From positions 643,251,465 to 643,315,464 of the forward strand of contig NC_090439.1 in NCBI RefSeq assembly GCF_031143425.1: a stretch of 64,000 nucleotides of DNA. The letters run 5' to 3'. The notes below the pieces were generated by a model that was not told the origin of the DNA, did not search any database, and was given only the letters and a program-made list of their open reading frames with translations. Position 1 is the stretch's first letter, and every line of letters starts with the position of its first letter. Both the position numbers and the translations under genes were made by a program. This DNA comes from Pleurodeles waltl (taxonomy: Eukaryota; Chordata; Amphibia; Caudata; Salamandridae). This document shows, in pieces, positions 43,771-57,148 of this stretch.

Positions 43771-46700
43771 AACAAACCATTAAATAAAGAAACCTTAATA
43801 AATAAAAACCATATTGTCTGTACTGAATAAATGGTAATACGTGAAATGCAACACAAGTAAGGCAATCTAGTTGAGGGTTCAAAAGCTGAGGCAAAAATGA
43901 ATAATGCTAACTGTTAAACGTCAGCTCTCAGCTTAAAAGTAAATAAAATAATTTACTCACAAAAAAAGGTCAGAAGGATCAATGCATTTGTTTTTACCAT
44001 CGAAAAGGAGGAATTCCCCTAAAGGGACAGGAGAAAATGGCTTTGATACAAAGTGCCCTGATAATGTGTCCTGCTTTTTAACAGTGAGTCTTAGATCATC
44101 AATTTTTTTTTTCAGATGTACAAGAAAGATTCCCTACATGCCTGGTAAAGCTCCACTGCAAAATGTCCAGCTTCATCAGAACATTGTAGTTTAGAAGACC
44201 ACCTGCCGTCCGTAGGCTCAGGGGAATTGTACAGGGTCAAAAATAATATATGCCCACTTGTACATGGTACACTGGCTATTTCCAGGCAAGCACAAATGTG
44301 TCTCTCCCAGGGAATTTCTGAATTCCAGCTACAGGAGATAAGACCCACGGGGTCAAGGCTGTTTCACTGGCTGGACCGCTCTGGACCAGGATCTTTGTAA
44401 TTTTCTCCTGTTCCAGTCCATTGCCTGCTGGAAGTGGGTGATTAGAAGCAATATAAAAAAGTAATACAGTCAGTGATTTTTGTTGAGACCTAAGTGAATG
44501 TGGTTACAATTTTCAGGTGTTCATGTTCCACGTTTTTCAGGAAAGTGACTTAGTTCATGCTCTTGGGATATGAGTTCAAATATAATCTACCCATATTCCC
44601 TTTCACCACAGAAAATGGTAGAAAATATGTTTTTATAGATTCGGTCCTCCTCTTTTCCAAACTTCACACTAAGCCAACCCAGTTACTCACACTTAAGATC
44701 AAAGTAAATCTCTGCTTTAGTGCTGTCTGGGCTTTTGACCTTGATGTTCAAGCCTACAACAGGGGAGTAAAACAGAAGTATCCAGCTCAGTGGTGCCCTT
44801 CACAACTGCAGCTTACAGCATTGTCCTGCTGATGTTTTCTGGAACTTTACTTTAGTGCACTTGTTTATTAGCACCGTTAGATGTCCATGAAGATGGCCTA
44901 GGTCTTTGTCAATTTAAAGTAATATGTGATGAATAAATCCAATATTCTTAGTTTGTATGTGTTTTATATTATTACATTTTCTTTTTTTTTACATAAATTG
45001 ACCCGAAAATGTATGTTTTTGTGATGTTGTTGCACAGGTATTACTTGCAGAATGGGCCTGCTGCCTGAACAAATTGTCATTGGTGAGCCAAGTAATTCTC
45101 TCTGAAACCAGTTCTAGAGAGCAGATTGGTCTGATTCTGAGGGAGCTCAGTTACTGTTACATCAAGCCTGAGGCTTTTCTCCCCTATACCTATATACAAT
45201 CTGGTTTCTAGAGCTCTCTTCTAATTCTCTCTCTCCCTTGCTCATTCTCTTTAGGGCTCCATTACTGTCCTTTCACCTCTTGTTGCCTCATCAGGGAGCC
45301 TTTGACTGCTGCCTCTATTACAGTGATGCTTACTAGGAATGGCCCTTGGAAATATTTCATTTGTGTATCATTTTTGCCTTGGCTGTCAAAACATGAGCAC
45401 TCTCAGTGGTAGGAAGAAGAAGAACTAGAAAGACTAACAGAGCAGTGAGTGAACTGTTAACTAAACATATCACAGGCCCACTAGATAGTGCCTTTTCAGC
45501 CTCGCCCCTTAATAAGGCCCGGGATTTGCCACACATTCTTAATTTTTACCCATAATAGGGAGTGGGGACAAGAAAACAATGCTTCTCCGAAAGAAAATAG
45601 TCTGGAAATTGACATTCGGTTCTTTATTATTAATGTGTGTAAGCATTTGAAGATTTATCTTTGTGAACATATGAGCAGTGGCTCACCGTGCTGCCACATA
45701 CTTCCATGAGCTGAACATTCAACCCCACCTTTTTGCGTATAAATGGCAGTTGTAATGCACATTCAACAATGTTTGCCTCAGTAGGTGCTTGTCTCTCTTG
45801 AGAAAGCAGAAAGGGGGCTAAGTATTTTGAAACAATTGAGTAAATTGTATTATATCAGTTTGCATACTTTTTGGAGAATCAAAGCTTCTCCCTCGGGGAA
45901 AAAGCAAGGCAATCTTCCCATTCTGTTAAAGTCAGCGTCACTTTCCTACCTGGTATGGTAGGGAGGGTGAAACCAATTGTGCAAAAATCATAGGGGCAAC
46001 TTTGACAATATAAGTGCACCTAATGCATGCGTTTATGAATGTCGTGCATGGATGGCGCAAACTCAGCCAAAAAGCAGCAGCGCAATAAGCTGAGAAACAA
46101 TGGAGGATGTTGTGCACCTGGAAAAGTGAACATTTCCAGCGATAGATTGCAGGATAACATGTAAGACAGGGCTACACCTTACCCTTCAGTCCAGTCCTTA
46201 ACTGCGAATATGCTCAGGAACTGAGTATGTTTTGGAACAGTAATACATCAAAGCTCTTATACACTACTGCCATACAATCAGGTGCAATATTATATATGCA
46301 GACCTCAAAATAGCTCTGTTCCTTGGGGAGAATAAGCGCCAAAGAAGCAGAATGTAATTTCGTCTGGGGCTCTGAAAAACCTTGCATCAGAGTTTCTAGT
46401 GATCCTAAACAATAGCTGACAGAATGGCTGTCCTGTCTGCCATTTTACACGTGACAAATGTCCTGTTAGCTGTACTACAAGTGCATCGTAGCCTATGGCA
46501 CTTTGTAACATGGTGGGCTGGATATTCTCAGGTTTTGACAGACTATCACATCTGCCAAGTTCTAAATGAGGCTACAAATGTTTACATCTACTCTATGAAT
46601 GAGCTTACAATCGCCCCATAGGCAAAAGCTTGCTGATGTGCAAGTGCCATGTTCTGTAATTATATTATGATCCTACTTTTACATCTGACTTGAAGCTGTA

Positions 46701-49329
46701 TTAGACTAATGAACAGACTGAAGGATGAGAAATGTAGAGCAGGAAAACTGCCCCAGGTGTTTTAGGTGTCTGACTAAGGTTCTATCCATACAGAAATACT
46801 TTTTGGGGGTTTGCAAATCAGAGTCCTGGATGGGTTTGAGTATAGTAGAGAGGAAACCTAATGCTACTGATTACTCTGTAAAATGGGTGATGTGTGTCTG
46901 AGCAACTGGTTTTAGTTAGTGCCTTTTGTTGCAATGAGATGATGCCTGTCTTGCAGACCCTAGCATACATTAAACTACTCTCAATCAACCTTATAGAAAG
47001 TAAACCCTCTATTTAAAAGGGCTTAATTATTTATGCACGTGCTTAGCTTACTTTTATAGTATTGCATCCATTTGCCATGATTTTTGCATGCTTTACACTG
47101 ACTTCAAACTGTTTTTGATACAAGGAGTAGAGCAATTATTCAGGGAAGGAGAGTTAGTTTTGAGGGAAGTGGTGATAGGACATCTCAGAGTATAAAGGGG
47201 TAATGGTTTCTTCTGAATGTGTATGTAACCCGTGCAGAAATTGAAGCGAGTGCGTGACAAGCCCAAATTCCATCATCTTCGCCTAGTCTAGACACAATCT
47301 GAGTGTTGGGGTGAATGTTGAGTTTAAGAAAGATAGTAGCTTTGGAATGCAGTTTATTCTTCCTTGCACCCAGGAACATATTCTTTTATCTCCATGAATG
47401 TGCAGTTAAAGAGATTGGTTGCATTCCACCGGCCATGGTGGTTGCACATGAGTCTCCCTCAAATCCTTGGTGAACTTTCTTGCCCCTAGGATAAACTGAC
47501 TGTCTCAGTGCCCAGTTAAAAGACACCTCTGCTCAGAAAAATAATTCAGGTTTCTGCTTCCAGTTTTATGCGTGCATCACACTCCTCCTGCAACAGTATG
47601 AATCGTAGTTCATTTTGACCTCTCCTTAGCAATTCACTAATCGTAGACTTGTGAACTGAGGCGATGAAGTGATTTACACCGTGTAAGGTTGTTACACTAC
47701 ACGTTGGCTTCGAGCTGTTGAGCACTTCACTTCTATTATTAAAACACTCTTTAGAGCCTTAAATAGCATAAACTCTTTACCTTAACGTAGAAAGGCAATT
47801 TTACTGTCAAAAACACTTATTGTAGGCAAGGTAAAAAAGCACCTCATTCCCTCTGTCAAATGCATAAAGCCGATTAACAAGGTAATAGTATGTTGGGCAC
47901 TTTAGCTTTATCTATGACAGTGATCATTACAGCAGGATTGAAGAATTCCCTACGGACTTTTCGGGAGATTGTGTCTAGCACAAGGGATGCATGCCGCCAT
48001 ATGCAGTGAAGACATCCGTTCACACCCTTATCCTCCTAGCATTGTTACTGTTTAGCGTTGCGGTTCTAGATAATTGGCAAGAGTTGAAAAGTTCCCACAA
48101 AGCCCTCATGTATTTGCATGATATGGGATCCACACTGCTTCCAGGGAGTCCTGTGCTTCATGCAACATTGAAATGTGCCAGCAGGAGTGCTCCTTGTGCA
48201 CTGCAAAAGGTAATATCTTCTTTACTTTCAGTAACTTGGCACCACCTTTAGGTGGTGTCTTACCTTGCATAATGAATTGCTATCAAGGATGGTGTTCCGG
48301 TTGTCTGAAGGTTCCTTGAGGTCACAAAACATATTTATGATTTTTTAGAAAAGCAATAAGTGTCAGGGCCAAGGTGAACTTTTGTTAGAATTGTCAGGTT
48401 TTCTGGTAGGAATATGAACAGTTGTCCACAATCGATCGAAATACCCAACCTTTGATCACTCTGTTAACACAATAAACTTTCCAGACAAAACTGCATTTCT
48501 AAACCAAATTGGAGATAGTGTTTCCTTTTATAGGAAAACCGTGGATAAATACAGGTATTGACAATGTTCATCCAACTCACATAAAATATTCTGTCTTCAC
48601 CTTCAACAAGGCTATAAGATATCATAAAATCAGCTCTTATGCAAATACCAGAGATCAATATACTTGATCCCTGTGTAAAGAACTAATCAAACAAGGTACC
48701 TTTACCTGACAAATACACAGAGAAATGAACTGTTCCATGTAAACACCCACAGTAGACTTGCTGCAACACGAGGCATGAAAACCAGCTGCACCATGGACAT
48801 TCCCAGAGAAAACAACTCCTTCAACTTGTGCCTCAACTGCTCAGTTTTCTCAAGAGCAAGTGACACCTCTTTTTACCCAAAATATAAAACACATTCAAGC
48901 ATACTGAAACAACACAAAACCTGAATACTCAAAATGCACTACCTCAGCATTTTCCCCTGTTTTACCATGACCACCTCTCTAGTACACTTCCTCAGATACA
49001 ATATAATCCATCAATGCCAGCAACTAACCAAACAAAGAAGGAAGAAAACATGAGTCTCCCTTAAATCCTTAGTGATGTTATGTACGTCCTGCGCTAGCGG
49101 CCCCGTATACCGTCAATTCAAACCCTCACTGGAACATTTGGTGGTTTGACATGAATTTGATTCTGCGTTTGTCAAGTGCCTACTGAAAATGGATCCCTTG
49201 ATCCTACAGGCTGAAACAGCAAACCTTCTTGAGGTAGCAACTAGATCCTGCTCATGTGGAGTTCAGACTGTACCGAAGCATAGCACAATTTCAAAATGCA
49301 AGCTACGGCCATGCTGATGGCACTAATTA
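43771..49329. other. unassigned intergenic DNA
   Basis: About 5.5 kb, the longest empty stretch. I see only short frames, small homopolymers, a CT-rich patch at about 45,215-45,255, and one 28-bp word (47,446-47,473) repeated at 49,048-49,075. No exon or element is supported. Confidence 0.45.
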
Positions 49330-49600
49330 AAATAAATAAAGCCAATACCTGTAACTCTGACCGTATAAATATCAGCATGGCTAAATTAGAGCAATGGATG
49401 ACCTAAAACTAATTGCAAAGTTAATCAAGATAAAACAGAAATAATGCTAGCTGGTAACAACTCTTTTAAATAATTTCCCCTCCTCTGGATATATTGGTCG
49501 CTGGAATACAACCCCCTCATCTACCACTCATCATAAATAGTAAACTCCCTCTAAATTCTCAAATAAACTTGACAATCAAAACTCGTTTTTGTCACCAGAA
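49330..49600 (+). pseudogene. L2-type LINE RT fragment
   Basis: Translation contains LEQWM, then a shifted DKTEIMLAGN at about 49,432-49,461, then INSKLPLNSQINLTIKTRF at about 49,536-49,590. These follow the usual order downstream of the YADD box in L2/CR1 RTs (WM...LNxxKTEIML, then LG...QI...K). Frameshifts and stops are present. Flanks on both sides are unassigned. Confidence 0.65.
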
Positions 49601-50217
49601 AATACATGAACTATAATAATCCCCTCTATGGTAATGTCCAAAATGGAGTACACAATCTTTTTATTCCTCGGCATTCAGGCCAATTTAACTAAAGGCTCTC
49701 AAAAGAACAAAATACTGGAGCCGGACAACTGCTCTACAGAGACCGAAAGTACTATGTATTCTCAGCACTTCACACTCTGCATTGACCGTCAATGAACCTC
49801 ACAATAACTTTGAACTCGCTTTGAACTTTTCACGAGGCAATAAAAATTTTAGGACCATAATCCGAGCAAATGAAACATGCCACTCAAATTATGATTGCTT
49901 ATGTTCAATCCTATATTCATTTATAATAGGAAAATGAACAATTAACTTGCGATTACCAGGTGCCTTTTGTAAACTGAGGTAAATATGTATATATTTGTGT
50001 ACAGTGTATTGCTGATATGTAAAATGGCTAATAGATTGTTGTCCTGGAAATAATTATGACAGCAAATTTTGGCTGGATTGCAGGGGTGCTGCTTTTGGTT
50101 CTGGGTGACCTAGACAACGATGACATTTTCTGACATTTCAGAAGGCCAAAAGGAAATGTGGGGTTTCCTCCAGTCAAGTCCTTTTTTTGCTAGGTTGGCT
50201 CTGTAGTCAGGAGAAGG
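49601..50217. other. unassigned intergenic DNA
   Basis: Could include more of the decayed LINE, but no motif is readable. Confidence 0.45.
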
Positions 50218-50654
50218 TGTAGTGGGTCCCCAACCGACCTCCGGACTCTAGTGTATCGTGTGAAGTGACCCAATTGCGAAGGGGTGGAAGATTTATTACA
50301 TTGCTTTACAGAGCTTTACGTGGGTGGGGAAGCGAGGAACGGCCGCGGCACACCAGAGGCCAGCAGGAAAGAGATGGGTGAGACCCTTTAGCCAATATAT
50401 AGTAGGATAGAGTGTGTCTTTGCGCCAATGAATGCAATAGTAGTGCTTGATTTAAATGTATGTGTTCTGGTCTTGGGAGGTCTCTGACATCATTGATCAA
50501 TGATGTCAGAGAATAGAATGGAGATGTTCAGAGGATTCTGTGGGAAGACGGTTGGGAGTGAAGGAAGAAGCAAGAAGCAGCAGGCACTGTTGTGGATGCT
50601 GTATTAATAAAGACTTACCATACGACTTCCAGATCTTTGGAGTACTTTGTAACA
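50218..50654 (+). mobile_element. Putative solo LTR, ~437 bp
   Basis: Starts TGTAGTGGG and ends GTAACA. Contains AATAAA at 50,606-50,611, about 45 bases before the end, as in an LTR R/U5 region, and TATATAGTAGGATAG near 50,396. A 32-bp perfect palindrome lies at 50,481-50,512. I find no matching target duplication (left AGAAGG, right GTATGC), so the exact boundaries are tentative. No second copy exists in the window. Confidence 0.45.
50481..50512. repeat. 32-bp perfect palindrome
   Basis: Half-site TCTCTGACATCATTGA followed immediately by its exact complement, with no loop. It sits in the putative LTR about 95 bases before the AATAAA. Confidence 0.95.
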
Positions 50655-51540
50655 GTATGCTATGGCGATACCTACATTGAGTGTACTACAAACCTGTGAT
50701 TATGCACCAATTCTGTCTACATAGGTTGGAGGTCTGCCCCAGTTGCACAGGAGAATGGGAGGACCTACTGTATATGATATACATAGCAGAGAAAAGCAAG
50801 ACAGCAGTGCAGACAAGACAATGCATCCTGGGCCTACACACCACTAAAAAAAAATGAAAAAAAAACTATAATTTAGATTTGAAGCATTATGATTGCTTCG
50901 GGCTAAGTTGTGAATTGCTAAATATTAGTTCCGCTTCACGGGACAATCGCTAGTGAAATTGAAAAAATATCTATTGGAGTGGCATGTGGCATAAGAAAGT
51001 GCTGTGATTGCACTGATAAAAGATGAGAGAAAGCTTTGTTAAGCGGGAACAACTTGTGTGGGAGTTTGATGAAACTAACAATATTCCAGACTATGCTCCT
51101 GACATAATGATGGTGTGCACTGGACTGCTAAGGATTTAATGGTTTTACCTTGTTATCTTGTGCTCTGCAGATATTACAATGCATAAGGTATGCAAGATGT
51201 TCAGATGAATAAATTCCAATAAAGGAAATTTACAAACTTAACTAAAAAAATATACTTTTTCATGTATTACTTATCAATCATTTTCTTGTTTTAGCTATTT
51301 ATAGGACCATATTTCTTTCTAACTATTGAACTACTGATAAGCTGCTTCCATACTCTATTATTTATAAAGTTCACTAAAGTTGATAGATTATTTATAGATA
51401 GGCAGGAGCTTTCCGGAAATGCATTTTTTGTTTTCTTACTAACTTTAGTGCTTTTCAATAAATCTGCACCAAAGATTCCAAAATAAAGTTCATCCACTTT
51501 GACTCTTTAAGAAACTTTGTGATGATCCGTCAAGCTTGGG
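50655..51540. other. unassigned intergenic DNA
   Basis: No supported feature. Confidence 0.5.
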
Positions 51541-51544
51541 CCAG

Positions 51545-51565
51545 AAAAAAAAAAGGGGGGGGGGG
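51545..51565 (+). repeat. A10-G11 homopurine tract
   Basis: Ten A then eleven G. It directly precedes the second copy of repeat family B. Confidence 0.95.
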
Positions 51566-51599
51566 CAGCAAAACATCGCTTTCCTGTTTTAATTCCCTT

Positions 51600-51770
51600 A
51601 GATACAAAAGAAAGCTAAATGGAATTACACCAAATTTGGCACAAAGATAGAACTTTACTCAGAAAGTGTGCTTTTCATTATTTGGCATAAATCCGTTCAG
51701 TAGTTTTCAACAAATTGGCATTTCAAAAGGCGCTTGGGTTGGTCAAGATGAGGTTAAACTCCTGGAAATA
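51600..51770. repeat. Dispersed repeat family B, copy 2
   Basis: Inverted arms at about 51,608-51,635 (GGAATTACACCAAAT end) and 51,680-51,709 (ATTTGGCATAAATCCGTTCA + GTAGTTTTC) match those at 4,530-4,628. Between the arms, ACAAAGATAGAACTTT-type sequence corresponds to AAAAGGGAGCTCTCTGG-type sequence in copy 1. Confidence 0.6.
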
Positions 51771-54089
51771 TCTGGACCAGTGGTCCCCAGTTATGATTTG
51801 AATTGTCAATTTAAAAGGTAGGTCAGTCCGGATCATCTGGCCACAGTATCAACATCATGTTGTAGTAGCTAATCCTGGACTGTGTGTGTTGGCCAGTGTG
51901 GGAATGTAAAAATCCCACTTGAAATCTGACAGACACTTCACCATGCCAGACTGAAAGCACTTGTGCCCACATATTTACTACAGAATAAATATTTTTGGGG
52001 GAGTGTACCAGCCCAAACATCCCCCGGAACCTGCACCCCTGTGCACAATAATAAATATTTACTGAGATCGGATTTGTCAACATTATCATTTGTGTGTAAT
52101 ATAGCTTTATCTATAATACTGTATGTCTGTGCAAATATAGTGACCATTTCAAAAGAAAATTTGCTGGACAATGCACTACCTCACAATGATTTATGACATC
52201 AAAAAATTGCTTGCCTCATGTCATTCAAAACTAGGTGGGGAGTGAAAGTTTGTCATACTACAAATTGGGTTGCAGTTCTAAAAAGTTTGCAAAGCACGGC
52301 TCTAGAAAGCTAAAATACAGACACGTTTTCTATGAGTTCTCAAATACCTTCCTCATCCATTTCAGTCAAAGTTATGACGTGCAGGAAGAAACATTTCAAA
52401 TAAAATACAATTAAAATTACATGTAAAATTATTTAAATATTCATCACGCTACAATATCTTAAAACCATAATGAACATTCTTTTTGGATGCCCATTACAAA
52501 TCGTTTAAGGCTTCTTATGACATCAGTGAATCTCACTTCATTAATGTTTTAGCTTGATGGCACGACTACCATGTTTGATAAAAAAAGGATTTAAAAAGCG
52601 AGAAGTTATAAAACACAGTCTAATAAAACAAGACGTTTCAGCTGAAGAGGACACAACATATGTCCTGGAAATAGCCTGTTGGGGATTTCCCCATGGTTAC
52701 TAATTGAGTGAAATTACAGGATATGAAAGAATGTTTTCCATGCAAATTTTGCCAGAAAAAAACCCCGATTTTATTTTCATGGAAAACAGTTGTAAAGGGA
52801 GGACATTTGAGGTAATTTGGTGCATTAATTCCTCTACTGCATGACATCCTTCGGTCTGTGCTAGAAACTCAAATAGGGAGGGAAACACACATAAATGAAA
52901 CATTTCTACTTTACAAATGTGCAGTGGAACTTTGCATTATATTGTGCATATTTAAACAAACTCCCTGGAGAAATATGGAGATAAAGTGATTTGACAACAA
53001 TCAAATTATTATTATTTTGATAAACTGCTGAAGCTGCAATTAGAACCCTTGCCTCTGGATTAATAAACCTGCAGATTGGCTAATAACCTCATCTTTATTT
53101 CAAAACCTCCTCTTTCACCTCCCAACCAGACATTCAACTAAGAAGACAGAGTAAGCAGAGTTTTTGGCAGCGATGATTGTTTGAAGCACGCTCATTAAAA
53201 ACCCTGTAATATAATATGATAAGTTAGCTGTCCAGTGGTATGAAGGTCACCAGAACCCAGTTAACGTCCACCTGAGGGCCACAAACTCCAACCTGAGAAG
53301 CAGAATGTGCTCTTCTGAGATGTGGTAAACCCTGAGTTTAATTTCAGTGCTGTTAAAGGTTATTTAAGGGGAAAGGAATATTGTGCTGGTGCTATTTTTT
53401 TATGTTTTGGTGGGACAGAGAAACAAATCTAGTACTCCGCGGTAAGCCTGGTTTAAGTTTCCCACAGCTTACTTGATGAAAAACCTGCCATGGGCCTGGA
53501 GAGCTCCACAATATGTCAGAGGTCAACACTGTCTACAAAACCATAACCTATAAAATCATTTGTACTGTTGGTCAAAACACTTTGTTTCCTCTCTTATACT
53601 ATCTACGTAAAGGCATCAACATGTTTGCAACGAGACATCCACAAGGCACTTATCCCACTTGCAATATTGAGTAAAGAAAGCACACCTACAAAATTCAAGG
53701 TGACATAAGAGGTTAGTGAAAACCCGAGGAAATGGTGAATAAATTAGGTGTAGAAACCTAGCTTCAAATCTAAAAGCCAACGTTAATAAAAAGTGTTAAA
53801 AATTCCCAGTTCCTAAAATGACAGCAATTGAAAGTTAATATTTAAAAGGAACTATATAACTGAGAATTACCCACCTTACTCAAACATGGAGTTGAAGTAA
53901 TGATGTTTCATGGTGAGGAGTAATGGACACACGTCGCAGGGAGCGGGGCATTGGGAAGAGAGAAATAATCACATTTTAACAAAAAATGTAAAAATAAATA
54001 TTATGGGCGGAGGTGCATGGATTGTAGAGCCGAAATTTATTTTTAAAAAGTGGGAGATAGTTCATTTGAGCTATAGGAACTGACTCCTC
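51771..54089. other. unassigned intergenic DNA
   Basis: AT-rich. No exon or element recognised. Confidence 0.5.
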
Positions 54090-54430
54090 CCTCAAGAAAA
54101 GGTATCATATGAGGAAGAGGTGGAGGAGAGAGTAATGAAGTACTTTGTAGTCAATTTATTGTGCCAAATATCAATGTTGGCTTTGTTATCATTATTACGT
54201 ACGCTAACACCTGTATGTTTATCGCAGTCTGATACATCCCTCCTCATCAGGGCGAGTTGTTGTTGTCTACATTCTAGATCACAGTAGCTCTGATAACTTA
54301 GTGCCTGGGGCACAAGGTTGTTGCCACTGGACTAGTCTTCAGTGTGGAGTCTGCAATAAACTTTAACTTTGAATGCCACTGTAGTCGTGTGCAGACTCGT
54401 CATAGGCTGTCCCGGGCACCAAGATTAAAG
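54090..54430 (+). other. Possible LTR-like segment
   Basis: AATAAACTTTAACTTTGAATG at about 54,355-54,375, followed about 50 bases on by a GGGCACCA end, resembles an LTR polyadenylation region. No matching start, duplication or second copy was found, so this is only a suggestion. Confidence 0.2.
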
Positions 54431-55789
54431 TGTCCCCCATTAGTGAATTAAATAACTAAAACTGACCCACATTTGCAAATCAGGCCAGTTTTGAACTTGT
54501 AAAGACATGCTGTAGGAATTTTTTGCAAGGGATGGAGAACTACATGCATTCGTGTTTACTGCAGGCAATGCATGTGACAGCGTCAGGGAAGTCAATAGTA
54601 CAAGCCTGCTCACCTGGCCATAAAGCAGGCCCACAAACTGCTGAAATATCAGCCCATAAACCTATCTGTCAGAACAGCCCATCGGGCACTGCCTGATTGT
54701 CCTGTCGGCCAAGAGAGCTAGATTTAAGAAGGGAGTCTTAGGAGCAAAGTGCCCAACTTACTGAATGGGAAACATTAGAAATGAAGCAATATCTTGGAAG
54801 AGGGAGTTAGTCCCGTTGAATTCATCAGCCTTTAAAAGGCCATGTTGAATGTGAAAATGCAAAATGAGTTGTCGGCTTCATTTTGTCAAGGAAGCCTTTG
54901 TCAGCTTTTGCGGCAACAGGATCACTTTCGTTACAATATGGATTATGATGACCAGAAACACAAATGCATTATTTTGCACAATCTTGTTACAACATTACGT
55001 ATATGTAGTATGCCAAATGCATATGTTCTTCCTTATGCAAAGTGTAGATAAGCAGCATACATCATTGGACGATCGTTTTTTCTCTAAGCATCCCCCTAAA
55101 TAATTTCAGCCAGATATCAGCTTCTAGTGCTGCCTGTATCTCATCTTTGATGAACATTAGTCACAGAACTGAATACATTTACTGAGAAAGATTGAAGAGA
55201 AATTGTGAACTGCTTTAAAGGTGTGAAGTGCGCACATTGAAAGATTGTATTAAAAGCTGTTATCAGTTCAACAGGGTGCCGCACGACTCTTCACAGTACC
55301 AGAAGAGGGTGAATCCACTCATTTAACTGCCTCTGAAAAAAGCCTTTCTTGAAGGTGCTCTGACATATAAAGTGCGTCAAAAAAACACCCAAGGGTGTTT
55401 AAATTGATCACACATTCACTTGTTTGCTCAGGACTCCAAAAGCAAAACTCTTCCTGAGGGGAATGCAACTACCTTTCTACCAGGTCTTGAAATCTGGTTA
55501 CCTTCAGTGACCTATCACAATATGATGAGACACCTCTGCAGAATGTGAAGAGGGCCCCCTTAGCCTCCCATGTGTCACAGATATTCATTGGCATTGGGCT
55601 AAATGCCACACCCCCGTAAGATTGAAGGGGACCTGCAAAGTCCCCCCTTCCCCCACTGGCACCGCAGGGGCTATATGGGCTTCTGTTACACCCCTGGTTT
55701 TCCTAAGTGGGCAAGCTAGGCAAGGCTTGAGCAAAATGTCTGACTCCCCTGAGGACTGGTTTCAAAATAGACACAAAAATAAACACATA
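54431..55789. other. unassigned intergenic DNA
   Basis: Short frames only; a small perfect inverted repeat AACACCC-AAGG-GTGTTT occurs near 55,384-55,400. Confidence 0.45.
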
Positions 55790-55959
55790 GGGACTGGTTT
55801 AGATATTGGCGGATAAGTTACTCCATGCCAACGGTGACGGATATCCCATCCACTGAAATCTAAATCCCATTACATCCTATGGGATTTAGATTTCAGCAGA
55901 CGGGATACCCATCACTGTTGTGACGGAATAACTCGTCTGCCAATATCTAAATCAGACCC
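55790..55959. mobile_element. 170-bp fold-back MITE
   Basis: Two arms of about 78 bases pair along almost the whole length: GGGACTGGTTTAGATATTGG at the left against the complement of CCAATATCTAAATCAGACCC at the right, and GAAATCTAAATCCCA / TGGGATTTAGATTTC at the centre around a loop of about 10 bases. No coding capacity. No certain target duplication (left ATA, right AAA). The style resembles the MITE at 23,575. Confidence 0.85.
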
Positions 55960-56956
55960 AAAGCTGTTAAAAGCAGGGCAGCTGAGCAAATGTATGAAAT
56001 TTGCTTTTCTACCGTAACTAAAAGTAGAGCATGTAAATTAATGTTTCTTTGCAGCTTGCTGCAATTCATTTGTGTCACATGAAGACCTGTAACACAGAGC
56101 ACCCTCTGCAGGATCTCCAAGACTTTTTTCTTATTCTGATCTGTTTAAATAATGTAATTGTAGTGTTGTGCTACACCAAATATCGATTAGAAATACCAAT
56201 ATACATATATATTCACTGAAAGAAATAACAGTTAAAGTGATGGTATCGTAAGGCTCTGGAATGAGACACGAGGTAAGTTTAAAAAAAGAAAAAAACACTA
56301 AAGTCCAACAGTTGTAGTTTACTGAACTAACCATAACTTGCATCACAATCATGTATTGCTTTAGACCTCATGTATTACATCACTCATGAGTTCTATTTAG
56401 TGATCATGCCATATCGGCAGATATCCCTTCACCACTTCAGCCCTTTTGTCGTTTCTCTGCCCGTTAGGTATTTTGGTAAAAGCAGACGTGCCAAGCATGG
56501 CTTGAGCCCCCCGATTCAGACATAGTATCTGGCTGGTCTCTTGTCCCGTGCGGACTGGTTCACTAAAACAAAGATGAACAAACCATCCTGGGAGCGGCCC
56601 TTCTCCAACCAGCTCAGAGCGCTCTAAATGCAGAACAGCTGAGCACATAGCATCTAAATGTGTTTTGTGGGGGTCTATCAACAGCTGACTTGTAACTAAG
56701 ATAGGTGTGGCAGAGTCTTTGTTTTCTAATCAACATGATGGCTGTCCTTCTTCCTCATTATTCTTTGTTAATTTAGGGTACAGCAGTGACATTAACATAC
56801 TTCCCTCCTTAAACTTTGTATCTTTTTTTGGAGGACGCCATTTCAAAATGTTATACATGTCAGAATGAATTAACGTCAAACCTGCATTTTTTGAAAATTA
56901 TGTGGTAATTTAGGTCATGCAATAATTAAATACAAACCTTAGTCCTCTGTTGGTAA
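55960..56956. other. unassigned intergenic DNA
   Basis: No supported feature. Confidence 0.5.
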
Positions 56957-57148
56957 AAGGGTGAGAGAAGGCTATATTCACCAAGTGGCTGGGTAATGTG
57001 TAAATGGGAAACTTTAGGTTCAGATCTAGGTCAGACCAAATATGGTGAAATCACTTAACTTTCCTCTGCCTCATTTTGGTTGAGTGTTAGATCTGGGAGC
57101 ACTTTGATGGAATTCAGTTTAGAAAGGGCGCTAAGTAAAAAAAAACAG
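56957..57148 (+). mobile_element. tRNA-derived SINE with CORE/MIR-like body
   Basis: A tRNA-like head with box A-like GTGGCTGGGTAATG (about 56,983) and box B-like GGTTCAGATCT (57,017-57,027) is followed by TCACTTAACTTTCCTCTGCC + TCATTTTGG, strongly recalling the MIR/CORE block (CACTTAACCTCTCTGTGCCTCAGTTT). The 3' end, GGGAGCACTTTGATGG then AAAGGGCGCTAAGT and A9, resembles an L2/CR1-type tail shared with a partner LINE. RNA polymerase III would transcribe an intact copy. This one is diverged. Confidence 0.7.
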
